From Capillidium heterosporum (Eukaryota > Entomophthoromycota > Entomophthoromycetes > Entomophthorales > Capillidiaceae): 64,000 nucleotides of DNA. The DNA is taken from the NCBI GenBank assembly GCA_016630905.1, contig WBMQ01000006.1, positions 558,001-622,000 on the forward strand, given 5' to 3'. The notes beneath the pieces are model-generated. The model did no database searches and had not been told where the DNA came from. It saw only the letters and a list, made by a program, of their open reading frames with translations. Below are positions 45,825-57,249 of the stretch, piece after piece; positions within the stretch are counted from its first letter, which is position 1, and every line of letters begins with the position of its first letter. Made by a program: the position numbers and the translations under genes.

Positions 45825-47814
45825 ATGCAAAGGGCTACAGTAGCTATGCTATTGACTTTTATCAACTTGAGCATACTCTTGACTTTCAGCCTGGGAGAAA
45901 AGCTTAGTCTACAAACAGCTTCTACAAACCACTCCAAGAGTATTGGGACCAGAATTCAACCAGTTACTAGTGAGGAATACCATAAAAGCTGTAAGAGATC
46001 TCGAAGAGGGTTTCACCAAAGTCTACAAGAGATCACCACCAGCAGACCGGCAGCCAACTCCAAGTCAATTAGAGGCCGGTACAAGTTCAGATAGGAAGAA
46101 CGGTAGGTTCAAAGATGCTACTTCCAAGGTTCAAGATGCAATGCATAAGGGAGCTGTAAAGATACACGAAGTCGGAAGTAACAAACTATCCGTATCCAAC
46201 ACCTCCAACAAGAGCTTTAACCAGTTCAAGCAGGGTATAAACGGTGTATTGAATGTGGTACAGTATGCAACAAACAACCCAATTGCAAAGGGATTAAAGG
46301 AGGTAGTATCCACCGCCTTCGATAAAGCAGGTGTCGGTATAAACGCTGCTAAAGGTGCTAACAAATACGAGAAAGCGAAAGATGCTAAAGAACGAGACAC
46401 AGTTTCACAGGAAAACAAGTTCAAGAATGGAGGTGGGGTAACCGCACTAGCTGGTTCGGTTATGGCAACTGTAGGTCACTTTACCAGCAAAACAACAAAA
46501 GCAGCCGGCTCAGTTATAAAAACTGTTGGACATGTCGCTGCCGAAATGCCAACCTTCAAAAAGGGCATCAAGTCGTGGAGCAAAGGATCTGAGCTTTTGA
46601 AGCAAGATGTTAAGAACACCATACTAAAGCCAAAAATTGAGGCGGGATCAGCCAAGAAATCTAACCCTTATCGCGAGCAAAAAACCAACGAGTGGAAGCT
46701 CAGCCAGGCCAAAGCCAACAATAAGGAAAAAAGTAACGTACTCAAAGCGGGAGCATCAGCTTGCACTACCTGTGGGAATGTCATTTCGGCAGCCAGCAAT
46801 ATCGCATCGGTCGTCCTACCAGCTCCTAATACAGCCCTAGCTGCTACAAGTTTGGGAGTTTCTCTGGCCAGCAACGCAGTAACTATAGGTGTTGAACATC
46901 TGCGAAAGGGGTACAAGGGCCAGGAGAAAGCGCTGCAGGCTAAGGTCGATAAGGGTAAGGAAGCAGCCCAGAAATATAAGAGTGAAAATCAGGCCAAGCA
47001 GCAGCTGGCGATGCAAAAGGGCAAGGAGAACCGAGACAGGAAGGCAGAAGCCAAAGTAGCATTGAGGGCCAAGAATAATGCCAGGAAAGCAGAGTTTGAG
47101 GCTAAGAGGAAGGCTGGCTTAAACCCAAGAAAAAGCAACCCGTCGGGATCGAGAACTTCAATATCTACGAAAGGGAGCCCAAGCGGTAATTTGAAATCTA
47201 CAAACGCTAAGGGAAAGAGCCCGGCAAGTACGAAAGCTATCAAAGTCAAGGAAAAGTCAAAGGGATCAATTAAAAGGGAATCAAAAGCTGTCAACAAAAC
47301 AACTGTCCCTAAGAAAGCTGGGGATTTTAGCAAAACTAACCAAGTCAAGAAAGACAGTAGTCAGAAATCACCTAGTTCAAAGAGAGCTAGTGGTATTAAA
47401 GGTGTCATCAAAAAGTCAAATAACTCCAAACAAGCGATAGGCTCCACAAAACCCAATTCTACAAAGAAGAAGGCTAATATCACGAAGGCAAAGGCTCCTA
47501 AGAGTATTGGTGGTGTTAAAGGGAATATCAAGCAGTCGAAACCTCCTAAGAAGAATAGCAAGAATAAAGCCGAAGCCAAAAAGCCGAAGCCTCCTGTAAA
47601 GAATAAAAGTACTCAAGGTAGTACAAAAAAGCCGAACAGTACCAAGAAATCAGGTGGTACTGCCAAATCCAATGATTCCAAAAAGTCGGGAGGTAGTAAA
47701 AATGCTGCCAAAAAGCCCAATACTCGCAAGAAGGCCGGTATAACTAAGAACAACGGTACCCCACCCAAAAAACTGACCCCTGCTCCAAAAGGGACGCCAG
47801 GTCGTAGAAAGTGA
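45825..47814 (+). CDS. secreted Lys-rich KRSPPAD-family protein, copy A (one frame break)
   Basis: The ATG opens a strong signal peptide (MLLTFINLSILLTFSLG). An extra G in GGG at 45946-45948 breaks the frame relative to the paralog at 58647; the +1 frame then runs on to 47814, about 662 residues in all. A VYKRSPPAD...QPTP.QLEAG motif about 75 residues in is conserved; KR could be a Kex2-type processing site. Next come alanine/glycine/valine-rich helical segments (ALAGSVMATVGH, KTVGHVAAEM), a C-x2-C pair (ACTTCGNVISAASNIASVVLP), and a basic coiled region (KGKENRDRKAEAKVALRAKNNARKAEFEAKRKAG). Only this copy has a further ~215-residue Lys/Ser/Pro tail, resembling histone H1 tails in composition. 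I recognise no known family. The ORF from 45943 alone would lack the signal peptide. Confidence 0.65.
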
Positions 47815-48900
47815 ATAGGTTTTTCTGGAGATGATGACATCTTGTGTTCAACTTCGGACCCCATTAAGCCTACCTCTAAAGTTTGAGTATTCATAAAATT
47901 TATATTTACCTATTTTGTATACTAATTTTCTTTGATAAAGTTCCATTTTAAATACATATATTTTCACGAGTTTCAAAGTTAAACCCTTGTCTGTTCTAAT
48001 TTACTTATTGGTGAGTATATACTCTACTAACTTTCTTACTCATTACCCTTTACGTTGCTGCGATAACTTGATAGCCACTAAAAGCTTGACTTTAAACTAT
48101 GTTAATCTTTTATTAGCGCTGTATCTACATGTACTCTATCATCTTTAAAACTAAACCTATCTTTCTATTTATAAAAGTGTTGATTGATCGTCAGTAATAA
48201 ATTAAACTTGAAAAGTACAAATATTTGAAAACGCCAAATATATTGTGCTATTAATGGAAATCAAATGTTCCATCAGCACTAAATTAAACTTGAAAATACA
48301 TTCATTCGAAATGATTAAATTTAGTATACTATTGATGATATCAAATTTTAAAACAAGTATTTACTTGATCCAAGTTTGTTGAAAATATATAGCTGCACAA
48401 AAGTAAGCTTGCTATATAGGATTTGGTAAATAATTAGCGATGAAAGTTTAGTATGGTAAATCATTTTGAAACGATATATATGTTCTGAAGCTTATAAAAG
48501 AAAAGTTCAATAAGTATGCAAAAGCATAAAAATCTCACATATATTGTTACCTATCCCACTATATTCATTTTGTTTTATTTTTCTATGCTTCAATAAATTA
48601 AATTTGCCACTATTAAATATGTTTTAATAAATTGGTTATTTATGTTGCTTTAACAAATCCCTCAATATCACGGCATTAGCTAACATTCTTTACCTCCTTT
48701 TATTCTAGTTGAACTTTATTTCTACATGTTGATTGATGATACTTGAACATGGCATATTCATAAATATCTATCCTATTCTAAATATAACCAAGTTTCAGAT
48801 CGTATATCAATTTTTAAATTGGAGGTAATTTGAATAGTTAATTGGAAAACAAAGCAAGAAAAGTTACTGCTTAAAAGTCGTAAAGTCCAGTTGCATAGCA

Positions 48901-50325
48901 ACCTAATTGATAGAAAATAAAGTAGTGATTGGTTGTAAGGTATTTTTACACATGAAATTTCAAAAAATTTCAACCTGACTGCCTTAAAAGATGAAGAAAC
49001 TAATATGGACAATATTTTAAATACTTTCAAAAAGATAGCAAGCACCGCCAACTTTTCCTTGTAAGAAAATACCTTATAAAGACACCCCTTAATACGTTTT
49101 CTCATTGTATTGGAGAGTTTCTTGTAAAGTGCTTTATAAAAAACCACATTATCTGTAACACAAGCCACATTCTTTTATCATGGAATTAAATTGGTAGTTT
49201 GAGATGTTCTTTAAAAATCAACACTTATACGGATAATTTGAATCGATTCCCGATCTTAACTATTGAATTTTAGCATCTTATGGGGAGGAACATTTGAAAA
49301 CCAACAATTTCAATTATTTTCTTAAACATATAAATTTCATTTGTTGAACAGTGAACTTATTAGAAGGAAAGTAAAATATTGTCATATAAGGATGAAAATT
49401 TGTGATGGAATTGTTTAAGTTCAAATATTTCTTTCTTTATGGTAAAACTTTTCAATTTGGAGTACTGAGGTTTAAAAGAAACTCCTTAATTAAAGTTAAT
49501 ATGTTACTATTGAAAATTTCTCTCCAATATACTTCTCAAAATATAGGATAAAGTCTATAATGGTGGTCCGAAACACTCTTCAAAACATGATTTTTAAAGT
49601 CAATTTAATTACCTACTGTTCCTAGGATAATAAGTTATAAAGTTTCCAACTTCAATTTCAAGCTATTAATACCTACAGAAAATATTTATCCTGGATTTAA
49701 CCTTTGGTTGTTTAAGAATCTCCTCCAGGCATCTGCCTAATGGTTGGAGGATTCCTTGTAAAAAAACTTCAAGGTATGATCTAAGGAGGTATGTAATCCG
49801 CACTCCTTTTATTAACTTTAAATATAAGGGGTTGTTTGCTAGTCACCCTTGCCGAAGTCTAGTCACTGGCTTGGGTTCCAGTTGAATGGAGCGTGATATG
49901 TGTATCGTGTTGTAGACTGGCCAATATAAACACGGTTGAATTATTTACAACCAATAAAAACACTTAAAAGTATTAGTATCTGTAAAACTACTGGCTAGGA
50001 ATCTCACGTTTTCAAACAATCCCACTTAAATCTATGACCTTAAACTTAAAGATCTTAACGAAAACTCAAAAAGATCCGAATCAAAAGAAGGTCTCGTTCT
50101 CTATCTGTGCAAGTTTCGATATATATATCGTCGCCCAGAAGAACGTCATAACTTGGTCACCCATAAGTGGGTAAGAATAAGGAGAGATAATGGCACATGA
50201 TCTGCAGTATTTCATCATGTAGTGGCGCTATTGTGAATTACTAGTGAAAAAGGAAAAATTGCCCAATCGTTCGATTTACAACTTAGCTAGAGAACTAAGT
50301 TGACAGGTGTTATTAACTTTCGACC
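48901..50325. other. intergenic, no gene recognised
   Basis: AT-rich. The longest minus-strand open frame (48773-49168) starts at GTG, spans duplicated non-coding flank, and is not conserved as a frame in unit C. Confidence 0.45.
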
Positions 50326-50333
50326 TATATAAG
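50326..50333 (+). promoter_or_regulatory. TATA box (TATATAAG)
   Basis: About 41 bp upstream of the ATG at 50374; supports that start over the upstream non-ATG extension of the frame. Confidence 0.5.
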
Positions 50334-50373
50334 CTGGTAAAGTACCAATTCCATTTTTCCAAAATTGCAAGCT

Positions 50374-51921
50374 ATGAGTTCTTTAAACCAAATCCTTGAG
50401 GACTATTCCTTCATAATACCATTATCCTCAGGTGTAACGGCATTTCTGTTCAACGTTTTCAAGTTCTTGGTTTCTTTTATCGTCACTATCATCCTTTTCA
50501 AAACCTTGCTACGAACCAATCCTCAAAAGTATGTGGAGGAAACCGCTTCCGGACGTATCGAACTGTTAATTTTAGGTCAGAGTGTCAAGAGTGCATCGGT
50601 ATATTCATTGATTTGGGAATTTCTATTCAACGGGAAAAAGCTGCTCAAGTACCGATCCAACTTCATACCGGTGATTCTATTTTCCCTAACCAATATACTG
50701 ATCCTTCAGCTAACTTTGCTGTCCATAAAATCAGTATCCTATCCAGTTTCCACGACATATCCCTACCAGTCCTTGGCAAGTTTGATTTTGGACGCTAATG
50801 GTAAGATGGAGAACAAATTGCGGGAGCTCAGCGGTGGGTATGAAAACCAGGATTTGCCCAACTACTTCAATTACCTGAGTTCAATTGCGCCTTATATCGA
50901 TAGGAGTAGATTATTTACAGATAACAAAGTCTGCATAGCTCCCAAATTTTTGGATACAAATGGTTTGAATAACACTAGATTCGATACTCTATGCCAATTT
51001 GTGGATGCAAGTTGCTCAACCTCAAATCTCAAATCCAATTTCACGGAAGATACTACCATAAAAAATGATCAAATTAGCTACAAACTTGACGATAACGACG
51101 TTTACGACAGCACGGATAAACCCAAGATCCGTAATTTCAATATCAACTCCAACATTTCCAACATAACCTACAAGTTCAGCTACCTGATCTCCAATGTCAA
51201 TGTCACCTTTTCCAAGTCGCCAAGCCAATGGATCAGCTACAAGGACCCAAATCGTACGACCAACTTCAAATACATAACACCATCCAACTTTAGCTTTGGT
51301 GGTTTCCAATTTAAGAACCCTGATGGTGCCAACATGCTTTTATGGGGTGGTACCTGCACTACAAAGTTCATCCAATGCAAAGCTAAGGTTGAAAATGGAA
51401 ATGTAACTGCCTGTAGCGACTTTAAAACCATAGCCTATCATGACAATACCGAACTACCGTTCTACACCGATACTTTCACCAACTATGTAGCGTTCACTTT
51501 AGCCATGGGCTCTTTAAAAGGCAAAGTTTTCCAAACGTACGCCGACTTGACTCAACAGCTGGTTAGTAAAAGTTTGTTAGCTTGGTATGTAGCTGGTAAC
51601 ATGCCAAATTTGGACATTCAGACTAAAGTAGAGGGAGTGTTTACCGAAACCCAGTTTGTTGTCTATCAAAGAGTGTGCTACCTACCACTTCTCTTATACT
51701 TGGTATGGATTTTGGCATATCTTGGATATTTGTTCTTCTGTACGAAGCGGAATATGATGGCCAAGTACGTTTTCGTACCTAGTAGATTCATATCTTTGTT
51801 CGAAGAGACTGATAAAGTGCGAAGATTGGAAATAATTGATGGTGAAGTCAAGTTGAATGTGGCTGATGCTGAAGTTAGTTCACTGGGGAGGGGTAGTAAC
51901 AAGGAGCCTTTTGATGGGTAG
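50374..51921 (+). CDS. 3-TM membrane glycoprotein of unknown family
   Basis: An uninterrupted frame of 515 residues from an ATG placed 41 bp after a TATA box. Two N-terminal hydrophobic helices (about residues 22-45 and 90-116) enclose a basic/polar loop. A large (about 310-residue) hydrophilic domain follows, then a third helix (about 433-455, PLLLYLVWILAYLGYLFFC) and a short cytoplasm-like tail. The big domain has eight N-glycosylation sequons (NNT, NFT, NIS, NIT, NVT, NRT, NFS, NVT) and six cysteines, so it is probably extracellular or lumenal and disulfide-bonded. No known domain is recognised. It sits between two KRSPPAD-family units in the accessory-like region; a link to them is only positional. 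Confidence 0.72.
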   Translation: MSSLNQILEDYSFIIPLSSGVTAFLFNVFKFLVSFIVTIILFKTLLRTNPQKYVEETASGRIELLILGQSVKSASVYSLIWEFLFNGKKLLKYRSNFIPVILFSLTNILILQLTLLSIKSVSYPVSTTYPYQSLASLILDANGKMENKLRELSGGYENQDLPNYFNYLSSIAPYIDRSRLFTDNKVCIAPKFLDTNGLNNTRFDTLCQFVDASCSTSNLKSNFTEDTTIKNDQISYKLDDNDVYDSTDKPKIRNFNINSNISNITYKFSYLISNVNVTFSKSPSQWISYKDPNRTTNFKYITPSNFSFGGFQFKNPDGANMLLWGGTCTTKFIQCKAKVENGNVTACSDFKTIAYHDNTELPFYTDTFTNYVAFTLAMGSLKGKVFQTYADLTQQLVSKSLLAWYVAGNMPNLDIQTKVEGVFTETQFVVYQRVCYLPLLLYLVWILAYLGYLFFCTKRNMMAKYVFVPSRFISLFEETDKVRRLEIIDGEVKLNVADAEVSSLGRGSNKEPFDG

Positions 51922-52421
51922 GGTCCAAGCGGTAGTTAGTGTTTTAACCAATAAACGCATATAGTATTTTTAGGAGATTCCTACATCATTTCAGAACCAG
52001 CTGGCTGTTATGGTAAAATAAGGCTTTTCTGATCAATGTTGGTATACCTCGCACTTAATGGAACACATTCCTAAAGCTTTATCCAGATTACTTTGGTAGT
52101 TTAGATTGTCATTTTGAAAGTATTTTGTTGATATCCCTGTTCCAATTTAACTTACAGGCTGTCATTTTAATTGGGCTTAGTTGCAAATATAAAGGAACGA
52201 AGCTAGCTATTTCAAACAGCACCTAGCTAATGGCTTCTAAAAACAATAGGTTGCAGTATATAGATGGCTTATATACTTTCATGTAGTAGGAGTTTTATAG
52301 CACCTATCTTGACTTTAGTTGAAGTTTTGAAGTTGCAGTAGCAAGGTGCTTGAAGTAAATGCTGTTATAAAGACACGCATATATATTATAAACATATCTT
52401 AATCAAGGCTATTCAAAAGCT
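51922..52421. other. intergenic, left flank of duplication unit B
   Basis: AT-rich with a TATA-like ATATATATTATAAAC just before the decayed gene start at 52422. No gene seen. Confidence 0.45.
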
Positions 52422-53876
52422 ATGGTGGCTTTATTGCTTGCTTTTATCAATTAGAGCTTACACTTAGCTTTCAGCTTGAATGAAAACTAAGGCTGCCAAT
52501 GACTTTTGTGTATTCCAAACGTATCGAACTCGAACTCAATCAGTAGATACGATACCAACTCTTAGCAAACTGAAGGCCAATAAAAGTGTAAATGGTAAGA
52601 ATACAAAGCTCAAAAATATAATTCAAAAGATTCAAACAGTCCTGTATACGTGGGTCTTTAATTTACAAGCAGATGGAAGCGTGACATTGCTCCTTCCAAC
52701 ATCTCTATCAAGACTTTCAATCAGATCAAGAAGGATACCAGCTATGCTTGGGATGCGGAGTTGTATGCAGTCAACAATCTCATCATCAAAGAAGTCAAAA
52801 AGGTAGCGGATATCGCTTTCAATGATGCAGGTGCTTGTATACACTACCTCGAATATATAACCAACTAAGAAAGGGTTAAAGAGAGTAGAAATAGGGATCA
52901 AGCTTCGTAAAAGAATCAGGTTAAGAAATCATATGTACCATTGCCTTTGCTGGTCCGGTCATATCAATGATAGGTACTTGGATAGCAAGGCAGCTAAGAT
53001 GATTTGACACGTTGTTTCCAAAGTGACATCCTTTGTGAAGAGTGTCAAGTCATGGGATTTGGAGCTAAAGTTGTAGAATAGGGCGCCAAGAAAGCAATGC
53101 CAGAAAACCAAAGCTTCAAGATGAACCAATCAACCAATTTAACTTTAGAGGGAGTAGCGTGTCAATGAACAGCAGCTACAGGATCTAAGGGTAGCAGCAA
53201 GGAGGAGAGTAGCATGCTAATAGCAGTGATATAAACTTGCATCATTTGTAGTGATGTAGTTTAAACAGTTATCAACATTACATTAGCAGTCCTACTGATT
53301 TCTAATATAGCGCTAGTTGTCACTAGCTTAGGAGCTTTATTAGCAAACAGAGCTATAGCCATAAGGGTTAAACGGTTGAAAAAAAGCTACAAGGTGGAGG
53401 AGAAAACATTGTAGGCTAAGGTCAACCAAGGTAAAGTAGTGGCCAAAGAGTACAGGACCGAGAACCAGGTCAATCAAAAACAGTTGATACATAAAGAACA
53501 GAAGATCAAAGTAGAATCGTGGGAAACGAAAGCATTATGAACAATGGGTTCGAATCCAAGCCAAAGGATGGTATAGATTCAAGCAGAAGCTGGTTATTAA
53601 GGTCTGAAATTGAAGAGTCGACTAAATGAAACCAAGCGGTGGCTCAAGGAGGAGTAGAAGAGGATCAAATAGACCTGTAGGTATATTGGGCTAAGCTAGC
53701 AGTAAATCAGCATTGCTGATACCAATGAAAAGGATCGTTGCGCACAAAGGCTACTCAGACTACAGAGAAGCCAACCAAAGGAAAACTGAAGGCTATAGAG
53801 AAGGTTGAGAGCTTCAACCAAGCTAATCAACTAAAGATGGATTGTGCTCTGAATACATCTACTTCTTGTGTTTGAG
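52422..53876 (+). pseudogene. KRSPPAD-family gene copy B, decayed
   Basis: The ATG and signal-peptide-like start (MVALLLAFIN) align with copies A and C, but a TAG follows at codon 11 and further stops and frameshifts litter the remainder. Recognisable relics include the asparagine/glutamine-rich middle, the KKSYKVEEKTL-like counterpart of RKGYKGQEKAL, and a basic segment aligning to RTKKADAKAELRA. The 3' end shares the RIVAHKGYSDYREANQ-like tail, also seen just beyond the stop of copy C. It is clearly non-functional. Confidence 0.75.
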
Positions 53877-54161
53877 TATACACAAAGCTATATTTACCTA
53901 CTTTACACACTAATGCCCATCAGTTAACTTCAACTTGGAACACGATTGCCAACGATTCACTTCAAACTAAAGACATGCTCTAATATACTTTCGATGGATT
54001 TATGCAATACTTATCTTCCTATGCCCTACGTCATTCTGATGACTTGATGATCACAAAAGGTTCGATTCTGAATCATGACTACTTCTTAATAGAGTTGTAA
54101 ATACCCCATGCTCTCACACCTTTAAAACTAAGCTCAGGTTTCTATTTAAAGTATTGATTGA

Positions 54162-54199
54162 TTATCAGCAATAGATTAAACTTAATCTATTGCTGATAA
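54162..54199. repeat. perfect palindrome, 18 bp arms with 2 nt centre
   Basis: TTATCAGCAATAGATTAA, then AC, then its exact complement. In units A (near 48190) and C (near 60505) only the left arm context is present, so the right arm is an insertion specific to unit B. Confidence 0.75.
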
Positions 54200-56169
54200 A
54201 TATCAAACTTGAAAGTCGTTATTTAGTTCAAGTCTATTGTAAGCTAGTGAGTTATATTGAAGGTATGCCCGTTGTATAGGACTCAAGTAAACGATTGGTA
54301 GTAACCCTTGAAGTGATGGGGTACCTTTCGAAATAGGGTATATGTCCTGAAGCTTATAGAAAGACTTAAAGCATCAATATACTATATACATATGCAAACC
54401 ATATAAGGTCTTTGCGTCTATGCTTACCTGCTTCGACATATTCATCAAGTTTCATTGCTTTAAACTTCAATAAGTTAAGTTTCCCACCACTACATTTACT
54501 TTAATAGACTAGCTACTCATGTTACCTTCTACGAATTCCTTTGTAATGCGACACTAGTAGTCATTTTTCTTATAGCTGGAACCTTTTTCTCTGGATTGGT
54601 TGATGGTGCTTGAACAAACCGACTTCTTATGGCAAAGTATTTTCGTAAAACTTACTCCCTAAAATATGTGTTGCCAAATTCTCTAATGTTGGCCACTTCA
54701 ATGCTAAAAGCAGTTTGGATAATTAAAGCAAAACGAGAAAATATATTGCCTGGAAATCATCAAAAAAGCTCGATTACTTACCAAGCCATCCAACAAAGGA
54801 GAATAGCATCTTCGACTAGGTGGTAAAATGAGATGCTCGAGAAAACAAAAGTAACTCTATAGGGGCGCCAAGTGCCGTTAGACATACTCATGTAGAGGTA
54901 TGTAACAAGCATATTTGAGGAAGCTGTCCTTTTAGTAAAATATATTAGCCTTAGGAAAGCTTAAACTAGGCAAATATATAGCGTAGTAGAAGTAGAAGTA
55001 GAAAGTAAAGTGCTGATTAGATATAAAGAATAAAAAACTCTATAAGTGCAACCTAGATGATGCCAACTTATACACTAGCTTCATAGCCTAATACTTTGTT
55101 TCTATACCGCTCCTAGCCTTTTTAGCCACTATAGCGTGTTTAAAATATCTACTCCATTTAGTATTGGTAGGTTCGGTAATTGGATGGTTACTTGGGTGAA
55201 AGTCGGGAGCTTTTAGGTGAGCAATTTGAGACCAAGTTACAGGCCAAAATCGATTTAGGATTAGGACTGAAGTAAGTGCTTTTCTGACAAGGCTATTTCC
55301 ATCAACGAGCATCATATTCTTTTATGAAGCTGCATATGGGCTTGGAGATTGTAGATTGATGGATATAAGGTTCTCAAAAGAGGTTGTAGAAAGGCTCAGG
55401 GATGGTGACTTGATAGGAATCAAACTTTCAATTGGAGTCATATATGAGGTTGAGGATGTTGGGCAGTTTTATTAGAGCCCTTGGAAAATAACCTGCTGTC
55501 TTTTTTCGAACCAATTATTTATTATCTTGTTGAAAAGTCCTTCAACAAGGTTGTATGAATGTTAAAATATTGCCAAGTGCAAGGTACCTATTTCAACTTC
55601 TGTTACATTGGATATAACCGCTTCAGTAAAAACTCAAGTGATCATTAAGGTATTAGAACTTGGATCAAAATTTTGAATATTTGTCGTCAAAGCCTTCTCT
55701 GGTGCAGGTAATAATCATTTGATAGTTACAGCCATTATAGTTTAAGTAGATATCGGCAATTCAACGAGAACCTTTCCTAATGGTTGGATTATACTGGCTG
55801 CTCCATCTATAGCAGCTACAGCTACCATAACAATAATAACATCTTCCTTATTCTACATCTTGTTGCCTTAGATATAGCTAGGGAGAATAGAGGTCAATCA
55901 ATCGACAAAAGGTGAGTTATAGATAAATTAAAAGCTTTCTCTTGGATAACTGCTGCAAGGGTAGTTACCCTATAAGTACATATATCTATTCTGGAATTTA
56001 AAGTTAAATTATAGCAAGGATTCATATGTCTATCAAAGCTAAAAGTTCAAAATAGAAAACACAAAAGATATGGGATACAGTATACTTTTATCAAGGTAAA
56101 GCTTAGGTACTTGGTTTTCGAATATAGACAAAAGAAGTCCATATTTATGCTGCTGCCATCTAGTAACTT

Positions 56170-56358
56170 TTAAATAATCAAAGTAAATTGGTTATGTATA
56201 CTTAAATTCTTCAAAGCAGAATGCCACACAGTATATAGTTTAAAGTATTTTCTGATAGGGTTAATGAAAGCCTTGAAGATAACTCCGGTCTTGACATCAA
56301 TATACACTACTAGTATTGAATCCCATAGTAAAGCCTTCAAGTGAACATCGCCCTTCAC
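56170..56358 (-). pseudogene. coding relic shared with the window's right end
   Basis: An open fragment (GDVHLKALLWDSILVVYIDVKTG) whose DNA is similar to 63860-63965, where the same GDVHLKSL...DSIL reading is interrupted by stops. Two decayed copies of one unidentified protein-coding sequence. Confidence 0.4.
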
Positions 56359-57128
56359 TCATCAAAACTTGCAATATTATACCGTAGTTTTAGATGCTTC
56401 TTATTGGTGAATCCAATACCCAATATTGCTATCAGGTGCATAAGTCTGCTACAGGAGTAAACTGAGAAAAGCTATCTAACTTTAGTTGAGAAATCTATCT
56501 AGCTTCATACTATTTACTTTTTACGGCCTACATTTACTCAAGTAGCTACAATATAAGCCATACATCTTTGATACTCAGTAGCCTTTTCATATAGACCCAA
56601 AAGTACTATAGCTGAGATGCAGTGTCAAAGCAAAGTATCAGATCGAGAGCATTTTTAAAACACTGAAATCTGCCGAGTTGAACTCTACATTAACAGTCCC
56701 TATCTCTAACTACAACATTGGAAATATCTTACAAGCCAACTATTTACTATCTAACTGCGATCTAGATCAACTTTACGATTTTAAACTAAATCGAACTTGA
56801 TACTACTACTATAGAAGGCCTTTTCAACTGTATTGCCTCCCATGATTAATTGAGACTGATAATGACAGAAAAGGTGTCTTTAGAACCGATAGTCTTACTG
56901 CCGTCGCCTTTACTAACATTCTAGCTTTGGGACGATATCCTAAAGGTAGCATGCGAAGCTGAAGGTCGTAAAGTTGCCACTTCGATTGAGTTCTCACCCT
57001 TAGGTCTGATGTCGAGGTTCAAGTTACCAACACGAGAATTAAATTGATCATCTGTAGACAATCAAAAGACACGTCTTATACCACTTGGCTATATGGATAC
57101 CAAGCTGCTTCCACAACAGTTTCCTACT

Positions 57129-57249
57129 AGTATTCTCCAAATCAAATCGTGTGAATCATGAATCTTCGATTTATCCAAAAGGAAAGTTGAGTTAAACTAT
57201 TAAATCCAAAAGATCCATGATTCACATGTTTCGATTTGAAGAATACTAT
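57129..57249. repeat. long imperfect inverted repeat (~46 bp arms)
   Basis: 57129-57174 (TAGTATTCTCCAAATC...) pairs with 57202-57249 at roughly 80 percent identity over about 46 bp, with a spacer of about 27 nt. It looks like a foldback/MITE-like relic. Confidence 0.6.

Larger units (their letters stand above)
45770..48900 (+). repeat. segmental duplication unit A
   Basis: The gene at 45825 plus about 1 kb of 3' flank is homologous to 52380-54760 (B) and 58590-61110 (C). The match includes non-coding landmarks downstream: GTTGATTGATC(G)TCAG.AATAAATTAAACTT, CTTCAATAA.TTAAATTTGCCAC and AAG(A)AAAAGTTACTGCTT. All three units have the same orientation. Confidence 0.75.
52380..54760 (+). repeat. 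segmental duplication unit B (decayed)
   Basis: Homologous to units A and C over the gene and its 3' flank. It contains a perfect 18 bp-arm palindrome at 54162-54199 where units A and C have only one arm. Confidence 0.7.

Noticed and set aside
46131-47894. Several long minus-strand ORFs under copy A
   Set aside because: They are antisense shadows of the Lys/Ala-rich sense frame, which creates Leu/Phe-rich open antisense frames.
48773-49168. 131-codon minus-strand ORF
   Set aside because: Begins at GTG, lies in duplicated 3' flank, and the frame is not conserved in unit C.
53540-53556. GGTTCGAATCC, identical to a tRNA B box
   Set aside because: No A box, acceptor stem or cloverleaf. The sequence is derived from the coding segment AEFEAKRKAG of the duplicated family.
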